64,000 bases of DNA, taken from the NCBI GenBank assembly GCA_022592435.1, contig JABYQS010000005.1, positions 1 to 64,000 on the forward strand, given 5' to 3'. The position numbers were made by a program, and so were the translations under genes. This DNA is from Cerioporus squamosus. Lineage: Eukaryota; Basidiomycota; Agaricomycetes; Polyporales; Polyporaceae. Below, piece after piece: positions 55,901 to 64,000 of the stretch (the first letter of the stretch is position 1; each line of letters begins with the position of its first letter). Below the pieces are notes generated by a model that did not search any database, had not been told where the DNA came from, and saw only the letters and a program-made list of their open reading frames with translations.

Positions 55901-56847
55901 CTGTTGACAACAAGCCTGCGTTCTCTTTCGGTGCACCCTCAACGCCTGCTGTTTCAGCGCCTACCACACTGTTTGGGGGGCCTTCCACGGGTAGCAATGG
56001 TTCGGATGTGAGCAAGCCGTTCTCCTTCGGCGCTCAGGCGCCTGCGCGACCCATCACTCCGCCGCAGAAGGAGCAAGAAATGCGCATGGAGGAGAGTCCA
56101 ACGCGTGGAGGTGGCATGGATATGAACGGCGAACCACCGAAGCAAACGAGTGGTTTCTCGTTTGGCGCGCCGAGCGCGTCAACAACGTTCGGCCAACCGA
56201 GTCAATCGTCTCCCTTCGCTTTCGGTGCCAAGACCGAGACGAAGGTTGAAACGAAGCCCACAGGTTCATTTGCGAGCTTTGGTCAAGGCGCGACCTCGTC
56301 GGGCTTCTCGTTTGGCCAGAAGCCTGCCGAGAGCACTCACTCCCCAGTGACCTCTGCACCCTTTGGCTCATCCACGCCCTTCGGTCAGACTCCAACGTCG
56401 GCGACTCCTGCTTTCAGTTTCGGTGCTCCTAGCACTAGCTCCGGTGGTGGATTCGGCCAGCCGTCTGCGGCTGTCAACTCGCAACCTGCCAGTCCATCGA
56501 CGTTCGGCCAGCAAGGTGCACCATTCGGGTTCGGCGCGACGCCTACGTCTGCCACTGCTCCATCGAACCCCTTCGCCTTTGGAAGCCAGCCTGCATCTCC
56601 AGCTACTGGTAATGCTGGTCTTCCACAGCCTCCCGGCTCATCAGGCGGTGCTTCCTCGTTCGCGTTCGGTGCTTCCAGTCCCGCTACGAGCCAAGCACCA
56701 TCATCTCCGTTCGGTGCTGCGCCATCGCTGCCCGCGCCTGGCGGAGGCGTGTCCTTCACCATCGGGTCTGCCGCACCCCCGCCTCAGGCGCAGGGTGGTG
56801 CCCGGCAGATCAAGAAGCTTCCTACCCGCAGGGGTGGAAGGCGGTAA
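52933..56847 (+). CDS. FG nucleoporin, nuclear-basket type (Nup1/Nup60/Nup124-like)
   Basis: A large FG nucleoporin that should sit on the nuclear side of the pore and bind transport receptors. Near the N-terminus, IRPGSIFGTIKNIVTAPLAW looks like the membrane-binding amphipathic helix of Nup1/Nup60. It is followed by basic nuclear-localisation-like residues (SAKRKRVE). The middle has helical, charged stretches (KKMLARRKLEEEEEREKERA). From about 54820 on it is a dense array of FSFGAP, FTFGAP, LFG and FGQP repeats separated by Pro/Ala/Ser linkers. It ends RQIKKLPTRRGGRR. Two introns fit splice consensus (53776-53826 and 54631-54702); both are multiples of three and have no stop. The exact orthologue is hard to name because FG proteins diverge quickly. 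Confidence 0.84.
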   Translation: MPSPYGSRDSPRTLHGRRRAPRAQLIRPGSIFGTIKNIVTAPLAWLTSYEDQENVSGKRGRNNDAILEDEGTYHEDQPSAKRKRVESPQPSPPPQRPTRTTQGYLDVPENFLSRHAGGRQRQTAPVGHNRSMSLVTSLNAPAPSGSHPAGRTASPAVMTSYMPPSMVQRTQSMDPPAYRPTPLSRDVSMEEGQFGSFGRDVTMSPSRHTPFQLRPRNSLTPQPSGQTFGPTPRQKERDVSEPPPLAALITKPVFVKPPPQQHQAEQPVTTLGSLAESKGRIVRAVRTLSALSDRNHFQQSRSPMRQHSGLFLGARPEAVGDSSSTRMSFTVAKHPWYHPLIGTRVAFSMPTNAAEKALHDLDVYKTPLLPSRLRGSQTIPEMFKPKKVHAPVLMRSDRDRERKPRLGMSEKSKKEEAAKPYAGRGGMKKMLARRKLEEEEEREKERASAIETDQDEVVENSFEVSEPSKEVPEITRVPSPPPVPAPPARPVGGREQSSLRVGRTRISRNHIARPISKSKNKFSAAFDDEEGEDAMLDEAHEQAAADEPKRLPTLFESPKGFSFAQDVSGVESYHVSVGSCNSPLDFATGQKAPIMHDSSNAKEPPIAALPFSLSKSAAPSPPSAPAPAQFSFGEAPKTPAPAPAPAPAAPAAASTTPLFPPVPSISLIPPSPASAKPATGTATPASDSTASATSSSSTIPNFFANSSVFAKPGVTIAPPAPAATAASELPKVETKAAQSPFTFGSTPSVAPAPKEDTPASAFSYGAPATTATSAPVSTPPFSFAQSKDSGSAPSSSSFFAAPQAKEAAPTPSAETQPSAPAGTPFTFGAPAKPAEASTAPSTLPFSFGAPASSAAPTTAAPVAVPAASPFSFGQPKAEPGKAPENKPLFGTAEPAKPSLFGAPAPSPSPFGGSQGSAGAEAPKPAFTFGQPTPSPSTPAPTIEAPKPLFPSTSTGGTGGFSFGAPAASPAPPKAPFSFGAAPSTPPVSTPVDNKPAFSFGAPSTPAVSAPTTLFGGPSTGSNGSDVSKPFSFGAQAPARPITPPQKEQEMRMEESPTRGGGMDMNGEPPKQTSGFSFGAPSASTTFGQPSQSSPFAFGAKTETKVETKPTGSFASFGQGATSSGFSFGQKPAESTHSPVTSAPFGSSTPFGQTPTSATPAFSFGAPSTSSGGGFGQPSAAVNSQPASPSTFGQQGAPFGFGATPTSATAPSNPFAFGSQPASPATGNAGLPQPPGSSGGASSFAFGASSPATSQAPSSPFGAAPSLPAPGGGVSFTIGSAAPPPQAQGGARQIKKLPTRRGGRR

Positions 56848-57578
56848 CCCCGCAACTCAGTTCAAATGCATACCATTTTTCTTGTCTTTCTCTATGTTAT
56901 TGTCTCTCCCTCTCTCCCATCACAAGAACTGTCACAACACACATACATCATATATACATACATAGTCACTCCTGCCTGTCTCACTTTCTGTGTCCGTAGT
57001 TGAACGTCACCCTTCCCACCATCGCATCCATCGCGCGTTACCCATCGTTTCATCCCTGTTTCTCTTGTTTCCATCGTCTCTCGTCTCTTTCCCGTCTGGG
57101 TTGTTTGTTCACAGTACGCTATCTACTCGCATCAGGGGACCGTCCCGCGCATCGTCACTTGGCTGAAGGCCAAACATCCATAGCACTCCGTAGCATTACA
57201 TCGCATCTGCAATGATCCACACATAGGTAGGTAAGTAGTTAGGTTAGATAGGTCGTTTCTCTCTCGCACGTCGATCGCTCAGGGCTGAAGGCCTATGCAT
57301 TGCGTATTATATTTGCACGCTGTTGTGCGTAGGAGTAGGTAGTAGTTAGCAGCAGGGCGTCCCATGGTACTCTCCTCGATATCATCCTCAATGACATGCT
57401 TCTCGTCATGTTGCGTCTCATGCATGTACGCCGACGGAACCGATAGTCCGACGGTCTGGTCTCGCACACAGCCATCAAGTGCACGTCATAGTGGCCTACG
57501 TCGTGTTCAGTTTGTTCTGTTCCTACTTGGTCACCTCCTCGCTCGTACTGTACGCCGTTCGTGCTTGGCTCGTTAGTG
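56848..57578. other. Nucleoporin 3' region and DLD promoter
   Basis: About 730 bases with low coding signal, including AT-richer stretches (ACATACATCATATATACATA near 56943) typical of a 3' end. No gene was seen. Confidence 0.45.
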
Positions 57579-60074
57579 ATGCACGCAAGCTCCGCGGTCA
57601 ACAGTACCGCTGCCGCGGCCCGTCAGATCTCTCGTCGCGGAGGCGCCGCGGCGTCTCCGCGTCGGTGGCTGCATCCTGCTCCTCGTCTCCGCCCGACTAC
57701 GTATAGTCATAGTCACCTGTCACCTGGCGAACAGCTCTCAGAACGTGCGCAACGTGCGGTCTGTGGCATTGGTCTCTTGACTGTTGCTTCTGCCGTCTAC
57801 TACCACCTGTCTCACCCTATACACTTGGATGGAGCGGCTGCTTTCGATGGCCCGGGGCCCAAGGGTTCAAAGAACACCACGGTATCTCACGACTTGCCGC
57901 CTTCGTCGGTGCATTCAAAGTATGCAACCATGGAGGAAGTCAAGGAGGCAATAGAAGAGCTCCAGAACGCCTTACCTCGTGAAGGCGCGGTCAATGTGGA
58001 CCCTCATGTGCTGGAAATGTACGGGTCCTCCGACAAGTCGTACCATCCTGCGTCTCCCCATTCGGTCGTGGTGCGCCCTGTGAGCACGGAGGAAGTCGTC
58101 GTGATTGTGAACATCGCACGGAAGTACAGGGTACCCATCGTTCCGTATAGCGGGGCTACGAGTCTGGAAGGCCAATTCTCTGGGGTAAGCGTGGTATACT
58201 TGAGTGGAAAGACATGTAGCTGAGACTACGGCCCCAGTACCCTGCAGGAAGCATTTGTCTTGACATGAGCGGCATGCACAAGATCTTGGAGATACACGGT
58301 GCGTCGGTGTAGACCGCTGTTTTGCAGGCACTGTGACAAAGCTTACTCTTGTACAATAGAGGACGATAGCGACCTCATATGCCAGGCAGGCGTCCGCTGG
58401 GAAGATATCAACTCTACGCTTCGGGAGAAAGGCATCCCACTGTTCTTTCCCGTGAGTGAGAACTCAATATCGCTCAGCCTGCCCTGACTCAAGTTTCTTG
58501 GATTAGCTTGATCCAGGCCCTGGTGCAGTGAGCCGTCTCTCGCGTGCGTTCAAGTGCGTAGTTGCTGAAGTATGTGCAGACGATTGGTGGTATGATTGGT
58601 ACCGGATGTTCTGGAAGTAGGTCCGCACGGGTAACGAAGGTATCAGCTCCGTAGCTAACATACTTAAACACCTGCAGCGAACGCTGTGAGATATGGCACC
58701 GCACGAGGAGAATGGTTCCTTAACGTCGTACGTCTCAGCGTGCGAGTTAGATGGCTCTATATGCTGAGTATGTTCCATCAGACCGTCGTCTTACCGAATG
58801 GCAAAGTCATCAAGACGCGTCGACGGGCTCGCAAATCTTCCGCAGGCATAGACATGACCAAGCTCTTCATAGGCGCAGAAGGCACGCTTGGGATCGTTAC
58901 GGAAGGTAAGAGGACACCTAAGACTGTAGCATGTTCAGGTGCGTGTACTGACATCGTTTGGTTAGCAACTTTGCGGCTCGCCCAGTCATTCCTACCAAGG
59001 TCGCTATGGCTCAATTCCCGGACGTCCAGCATGCTGTGAGCGCCGTACAGGAGATCCTGAACACGCCTGCAGGTCCGCATATTCGTACGTGTAACATCGA
59101 ACATACACCGAGACGGGTCATTTAATGGTCACCCACAGAATGTGTCGAGCTACTCGACGACCGGAGTAGGTCTTGCCGCCTTTGGTCTTCTGTATTCTTA
59201 CTAAGACCGGCGTTTTCAGTGATGGCAGCCATTGACGAAGCAGGACTCGTTTCGGAGACATACCCGATCCGTGACACGCTCTTCTTCAAGATACAGGGAG
59301 ACCCCGCAGCCATCGAATCCACAGCGCGCACTGTTCAGCAAATAGTGTCTAACCACAAATCCTCGAACTTCAAGTTCACGACAACCGACGAAGAGGCGGA
59401 GGAGCTCTGGGAAAGTCGCAAGTATGCTCTCATGAGCACGATTGAGAGCGAAGAGGGCGCTCGGTGTTGGACCACGGATGTATGGTAAGCGCGTCGCCTG
59501 TCAGACACCGTGCATGCCGCTGACGGAGCCGCAGCGTGCCTGTGTCTCGCTTGCCACAGCTGGTATATGAGACCAAAAAGGATTTAGCTGAGTCCAACCT
59601 GGCGTCCACGATCGTAGGGCATGTCGGCGATGGTGAGCAAACGCGCTAGCCCCTTGTGCTCTGAAGTTGACTCTTGGTCGCTTAGGGAATTTCCATGCGT
59701 TTATCCTATTCAAGAAGGATAGCGAACTGCAGGCCGTTAGCGACGCCGTACATAGGCTAGTGCATCGTGCCATTGCTCTTGATGGAACATGTGAGCTCGC
59801 ATTCGGTGCGCGCAACGCAATCCTCTGCTGACTTTTAACAGGCACCGGTGAGCACGGTGTCGGTGTAGGAAAGAAGGAGTATCTCGCAGCGGAGTTGGGG
59901 GAGGACACCGTCGAGCTGATGTGGACCATCAAGAACGCAATAGACCCGCTGGATATCATGAATCCCGACAAGGTCAGCAACCTCAACATGTCGTTTTCCG
60001 CGCCTTTCTGATCCATCGTGACCTTGCAGCTTTATCCAGAGTTGAGCCAGGATAGCAAATCGCCTCAGCATTAG
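57579..60074 (+). CDS. DLD1: D-lactate dehydrogenase (cytochrome), mitochondrial
   Basis: A FAD flavoenzyme that oxidises D-lactate to pyruvate and passes electrons to cytochrome c. The start [20 protein letters not shown] is a mitochondrial presequence, followed by a hydrophobic anchor ([18 protein letters not shown]). The FAD-binding PCMH domain has [54 protein letters not shown] and [17 protein letters not shown]. The C-terminal FAD-oxidase domain has [15 protein letters not shown] (metal and substrate His) and [15 protein letters not shown]. It ends [20 protein letters not shown]. Roughly twelve exons; all phases fit. The chosen ATG at 57579 precedes the presequence directly. It converges with the P450 gene, only 103 bases between stops. 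Confidence 0.92.
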
Positions 60075-60177
60075 AGGCATCTACGTGACATCCGTGCATA
60101 AGCTTGACTCACGCCACCAACATGTAATATCCATTGAAAGCATTGCCACCAAGGGCAACGACTCGGAACTGCACGAC

Positions 60178-62414
60178 CTACACGTCCTGTTGCGCCAGTT
60201 CCAGGAGCAGCGCTTCGTGCTCCTTCGACCGCGGCTTGATGATGCACGGGAATGGCTTGGGATGGCTGAGTTTTGCGTTCAGCAAGCTCGAATCATCTGC
60301 GAGCGGCTTGGCGACGGAGTGTGCAACGTACCATAAGAACCCACGTTGATACTCCCCGTCGGGGGTTATCTGCTTCCCGTCCTCTCCGATTGCCTTCCGG
60401 ATCTCGAAGACGCTGAGCAGGCTCGCGATGGTGATCCACATCGAGTCGACCGCCATGAGTCGGCCTGGGCAGATGCGACGTCCAAACCCGAACGCTGCCA
60501 CAAACGGGTCGCGCACGGTTGGGTCCAGGGTGCCGTCGGGCCGGAGGAATCGGTCTGGGTTGTACTTGGACGGCTCCGGATACGCTTTGCTGTCGTGCAG
60601 AATGGCCCTGGCAGGGGTCAGAGGCCCGGGCATCAGAGCAATCGCATGTGAGGAGAGGGCGAGGAGCGAAGTTCCCTCACCATGTGTTCGCGACGACGAG
60701 CGTGCCCTTGGGAAGGTAGTACCCGCTGTACACGTCGTCTTCTGTCAGCATGTGCGGGACGTCTGGCGCGCCTTCGTTTTAGCACCGGTCGTCTGAAGAC
60801 AGTACGGAGAGACTGTTCCTTACCGAGAGGGACGACGGGATTCCAGCGTAGCGTCTCTTTCACGATGGCGTCGATGTACGGCAGCGACGGCTGATCAGAA
60901 AAGTCGGGCAGTCGATGTGAGCCCACGACATGGTCCAGCTCTTTCTGAGCGCGCTCTTGTATATCGGGATTGAGTACCATGGCCAGGAAGAATGACCCCA
61001 GGGCAGAGACGGTCTGGATTATGCAGTTGCGTCGTTGGCGTGCCTATGACGGGGAGACGCTTCCACTCACCGTATCCGCACCACCTTCATGGAGTCGTGG
61101 CCGTCAGCTCAACCACAAGGCCGAGACAGCTGCGGGCTTACCGACATATAGTGAACCAAGCGTGGCTCGAATGATGTAATCGGTGTACGCTGGGTCTTTG
61201 GGATCTTTCCCGAACGCTTCGATAAGAGACTTGGCAGCACAGTCTCCGACTTCTCCGGTGGCCTACGAAAGCTTCATCTCAAACAACCGACCATACGCTT
61301 CTTTGCCGTACTCACCAAGCGCTTCTGCACGTCTTCGTACGGTGCGTTCAGTAGCCTGTCAACTGATACACGCCATATCCTCGCCTGCTTCCGGAAGCCC
61401 GCGCCTGGGAACCATTCTGGGACATGTTTGACTGGGGAAGCGCGTCAGGTGTACGGCAGCGCAGATCATTGCCCATCCGAGAGTATAAGTGTGCTCACGC
61501 ATGGGTATGACGTCCACAAGATAGGAACCGGCATTGGTCGTCTCCGAGATCGACTCCGCTGCTGCTTCTGCGGTGACAATCCAGTGGTCGTGCAGCGACT
61601 TGACGTCGATGTCGTAACCGATCGAGAGGATTGTCGCACCCGCCAGGCTACGAAGCGTGCGATGTTAGAAGGTACTTTAGTGCTCGCGGGAGTGCTGTAC
61701 GCACTGACGCAGGTTGTCCATCATCCTCTCGGGGTGCCGGTACATATTTAATAGGAATTGACGGGTGGACCGTTGCTCGTTCGGTCGGAATCGCTTCACG
61801 GAGGTCGTGTGGAACTCGTGGTGCGCCATGCGTCTGGAGTCCCTCCATGGGTCGCCGTAGGGCATGAAAGCCATGCCCCAGCCGAAGCCAGTCCTATTGA
61901 GCGAGAGGTCAGGAACGGGCGAGGCAATAATGACAGCTTGGGCTTAGCTGACAGTTCGTTGAGCATAACCATCCGTGGCCTGCGATGCGATGCGTGAGTA
62001 TGGCGGGCAATCGGAAGAGAATTTTCCGGACCTGTCGGAGTATATAGCAGAACGCTTGTCGAGCAGCTCGTTTGCCACCTCGAGGGTGTTGGCGAGGACG
62101 ATGTTCATGCCTAACGCGGATAGGCGGATGATGTCGGAGTCTGCAGGCGAAGAAGACATTAGGGAGGCAGGTTCTCCTCCTCGGAAGCTTGCCAGCCTGA
62201 GGCCGGACGCACCGTGCTGTTTGCCCCATCGGAGGTACGTCTCCCAAGGGAAGTCCTGTGGGCTGGGCATGTCGAAGAGATTGCCTACTAGCGGGAGTCC
62301 TCGCGGGCCCGGTGGGTACGGCAGGTGCCTGGCTCTGCGGCCCCGAGACCAGAGCCACAGGCTGGAGAGAACACAAAGAGAAGCGATAAGCAGGTCCGCG
62401 GCAGAGAAGGCCAT
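60178..62414 (-). CDS. Cytochrome P450 monooxygenase (class II, microsomal)
   Basis: A haem-thiolate monooxygenase anchored in the ER and served by P450 reductase; the substrate is unknown. The N-terminal anchor is AADLLIASLCVLSSLWLWS, followed by the Pro hinge YPPGPRGLPLVGNLFDMPSP. The I-helix has YVGGADTTVSALGSFFLAM. The ExxR motif is in VKETLRWNPVVPLG. The PERF-like segment is YNPDRFLRPDG. The haem loop is FVAAFGFGRRICPGRLMA with the axial Cys. The end is HEALLLELAQQDV. The overall look is close to the large CYP families of white-rot basidiomycetes (often annotated as sterigmatocystin oxidoreductase-like), but the family cannot be fixed without alignment. About nine introns. A TATA box lies 50 bases upstream of the ATG. 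Confidence 0.93.
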
Positions 62415-62463
62415 CGTGGGGGGACGCTCAGGCTGACTCGCGGCTGAGACTATTCAACGGCAC

Positions 62464-62469
62464 TTTATA
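62464..62469 (-). promoter_or_regulatory. TATA box of the P450 gene
   Basis: The minus strand reads CTATAAAG at 62463-62470, 50 bases before the P450 start codon. The close spacing implies a very short leader. Confidence 0.6.
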
Positions 62470-63096
62470 GAGCGGCGAGCTGGGGATGCGTTCATGAGCG
62501 GCAGTTAGCTCGTGTGTCGGGCTTGCGCGAGGGCTAAGCCTCGTTGGGTTTCATGCGACCCTGAAGCATGAGAACGAGATGGAGGTTGGAGGACACACGA
62601 TGATGTGCAGGGTGGGTCCCAGTTGCACGCCGCGCTGACGCATTACGGAAAGCTGGCGTCGTGTTGCCTGTCTGGACAAGACGCCTCGCACGGTTCCGTA
62701 ACGGCGGCTGCGTGGAGTTTGAAAAATTTGGCAGAAGAGTGGGTTTGTCTCCGCCCGTTCAGTAGCGGACTGCGAGGTCTGTCGAAACATAGGGCTCGTA
62801 GATGGGAAGCTGTCAGCCGTAGACGGCCACTGAAGATGCATTGCCGACTTCCCTGAAGCATGCCCCGGAGTTATACCAGCTACTCGCGTCGTTCGTTCGC
62901 CGGAGACGCGGGCAAAGAGACCATGCTGGGCAAATGCTGGGCAGATGCTCGGACGAGAAGCTGGCGGACGTAAACAGGAAACCACTCGCCGCCCTCTGCT
63001 GCCGGTCCGGGCGCCCCGAGGCCATTGTGGCGTCCTGAGAGCACGACGCCCACGTTCAAATTCTGCCCTGCATGATCTCCTCCATGGGCTCCTGAC
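62470..63096. other. P450 upstream region, no gene seen
   Basis: About 630 bases between the P450 promoter and the MITE. Frames are short or unremarkable. It ends with the left 9-bp target duplication (63088-63096). Confidence 0.45.
63088..63096 (+). repeat. Left target-site duplication of the MITE
   Basis: GCTCCTGAC here is repeated exactly at 63681-63689, directly outside the two ends of the inverted-repeat element. Confidence 0.7.
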
Positions 63097-63680
63097 TAGT
63101 CTCGTTACCAGACGTTTAGTTACTGACCCTTTCGGACATTGAAAGCGGAGAGCGAAAAAAGAATGCAAGGGTCCGTTACTAAACGTCTGGTGAAATTCGT
63201 ATAGAGGGGTGGGGGGCAGCCCGAAGCGCCCATTCTTCCGTGACGTCAGCGAAGGCGGTCTCGCAGGGTCGCGCAGCGCTCTTGCGGTCGCGGGTCGCGC
63301 AACGTCGGCGTCGCGCGCGGCAACCGACATTCTCCCCGCTCACTTCCCGGAGTGATGCAGAGTTGCCTTCGCGCTATGTATTGAGGCCTGATGCTGGCCG
63401 AGCGTCCGAGTCGCGAGGTTAAGAGACAAGTCGCACGGGGCTGGTCGGGAGGAGGGCGCGGCGGGACCTGGCGGGACGCTGTGCGGGTCGGACGGGCGAG
63501 GAACAGCGCAGGAATCGGCGAGGAGGAGCGAACGGTGGGCGCTTCAGGCTGCCCCCCACCCTCTATACGAAAGTCACCAGACGTTATACGGCGAGGTCCT
63601 GTATTTCTTTTTGTCTCTCCGCTTTCGACTCCGACCGGCACCGTGCGGGAGCGCGCCGTATAACGTCTGTTACGAGATTA
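63097..63680. mobile_element. 584-bp fold-back MITE with long inverted arms
   Basis: The ends are TAGTCTCGTTACCAGACGTT and, inverted, TAATCTCGTAACAGACGTTA. The two arms, about 140-150 bp each, are imperfect inverted copies along their whole length. Each arm is itself a hairpin: 63108-63132 pairs with 63167-63190 on the left, and 63578-63593 pairs perfectly over 16 bp with 63654-63669 on the right. The inner parts of the arms also pair (63189-63232 with 63535-63578). No transposase frame is present, so it is non-autonomous. A 9-bp target duplication suggests a Mutator-like transposase, but the superfamily is an inference. The right end is 24 bases before the BMT2 ATG. Confidence 0.8.
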
Positions 63681-63689
63681 GCTCCTGAC
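63681..63689 (+). repeat. Right target-site duplication of the MITE
   Basis: Exact second copy of GCTCCTGAC. Only 15 bases separate it from the start codon at 63705. Confidence 0.7.
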
Positions 63690-63704
63690 AAGTTCCACCC
63701 AACT

Positions 63705-64000
63705 ATGCCCAAAGCACACAGACACAGGCGCAAGGCCCCGGTGACTGCCTCCGCGGCGCCATCTGACCACACTCCGCATCCTTCTGGCTCCTCGAACCGC
63801 CCGCAGGCGACCAGAATCATCATCCGCCGCTTCCACGTCCTCCTCAAACGCCAGGCGCAGCTGCTGCAGATTATCCAGGGCGGCAAGAAGGAAGCTCAGT
63901 CAGCGAGGGCCGACCTCGCCCGTGTCGAGCAGGAGATCGAAGACCTCGGCGGTCTCCCGGCGTATCAGCGCATGTCCACCATCGGACAGGGCAAAGACCG
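63705..64000 (+). CDS. BMT2: 25S rRNA adenine-N1 methyltransferase, N-terminal part (cut by window)
   Basis: Bmt2 methylates N1 of adenine 2142 of 25S rRNA in yeast, in the nucleolus. Only the first 98 codons are in the window. They start MPKAHRHRRKAPVTASA, a basic nucleolar-type tail. RIIIRRFHVLLKRQAQLLQI, a helical stretch and then LGGLPAYQRMSTIGQGKD follow; the LGGL-x-x-YQ block before the SAM-binding domain is typical of this family. The methyltransferase domain itself is beyond the window end, so the call rests on the N-terminal block. The MITE insertion directly upstream means its promoter or leader has been altered. Confidence 0.75.
   Translation, partial: MPKAHRHRRKAPVTASAAPSDHTPHPSGSSNRPQATRIIIRRFHVLLKRQAQLLQIIQGGKKEAQSARADLARVEQEIEDLGGLPAYQRMSTIGQGKD

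Noticed and set aside
55160..56965. Long Arg/Leu/Pro-rich frames inside the FG nucleoporin
   Set aside because: They are out-of-frame shadows of the repetitive FG region.

Overview
The window looks like nuclear DNA of an Agaricomycete basidiomycete, probably a mushroom or polypore-type fungus. The genes are rich in short introns (about 50-70 nt) with GTRNGT donors and YAG acceptors, coding regions are GC-rich and closely packed, and the proteins have a fungal repertoire (siroheme synthase Met8, Ede1-type endocytic scaffold, striatin, Pin4-like RRM/R3H protein, class II cAMP phosphodiesterase, Hok1-type Hook protein). Genus-level placement is inference only. No rRNA, tRNA, CRISPR or bacterial-type operon was recognised.

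Layout. 1-2330: 3' end of an RNase H-bearing non-LTR retrotransposon with a 31-nt poly(A) tail. 2478-4244 (-): protein-like fragments of an unresolved gene. 4595-7820 (+): Hook dynein adaptor. 8155-10201 (-): sugar transporter. 10387-10804 (+): Tma7. 11220-11693 (-): hypothetical protein. 12734-13683 (-): UBE2C-type E2. 14005-20556 (-): very large HATPase/DUF3684 protein ending in a WLM-like HExxH motif. 20771-21255: decayed retroelement. 21581-23365 (+): QTRT2. 23630-28132 (+): Ede1-type EH/UBA scaffold. 29010-30403 (+): cAMP phosphodiesterase. 30790-33566 (-): striatin. 34068-36852 (-): predicted GAT plus four-EH protein. 37582-39358 (+): RRM/R3H protein. 40129-41609 (+): Nuc1. 41841-42888 (-): mL46. 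43104-44960 (+): V-ATPase subunit H. 45058-45678 (+): small hypothetical gene. 46696-47702 (-): tetraspanin. 48384-49216 (+): Met8. 49712-50444 (+): Mbf1. 50755-52691 (-): gamma-tubulin. 52933-56847 (+): FG nucleoporin. 57579-60074 (+): D-lactate dehydrogenase. 60178-62414 (-): cytochrome P450. 63097-63680: fold-back MITE. 63705-end (+): 25S rRNA methyltransferase, cut by the window edge.

The genes are mostly housekeeping and do not form one pathway. Loose themes are membrane traffic and the cytoskeleton (Hook, two EH-domain scaffolds, V-ATPase, gamma-tubulin), signalling (striatin, cAMP phosphodiesterase) and translation or RNA (Tma7, QTRT2, mL46, Bmt2, Pin4-like).

Points most worth a second look: (1) a GAT domain spliced in frame onto four EH domains, ending in a PPPY motif; (2) a sacsin-like ATPase protein ending in HEIAHNLVQAH, resembling Wss1-like (WLM) metalloproteases; (3) a 2-nt microexon needed to keep MBF1 in frame; (4) a 584-bp fold-back MITE with a perfect 9-bp target duplication, inserted just before the BMT2 start codon; (5) three otherwise intact genes each missing one C in a C-run, which suggests sequence error rather than three pseudogenes.
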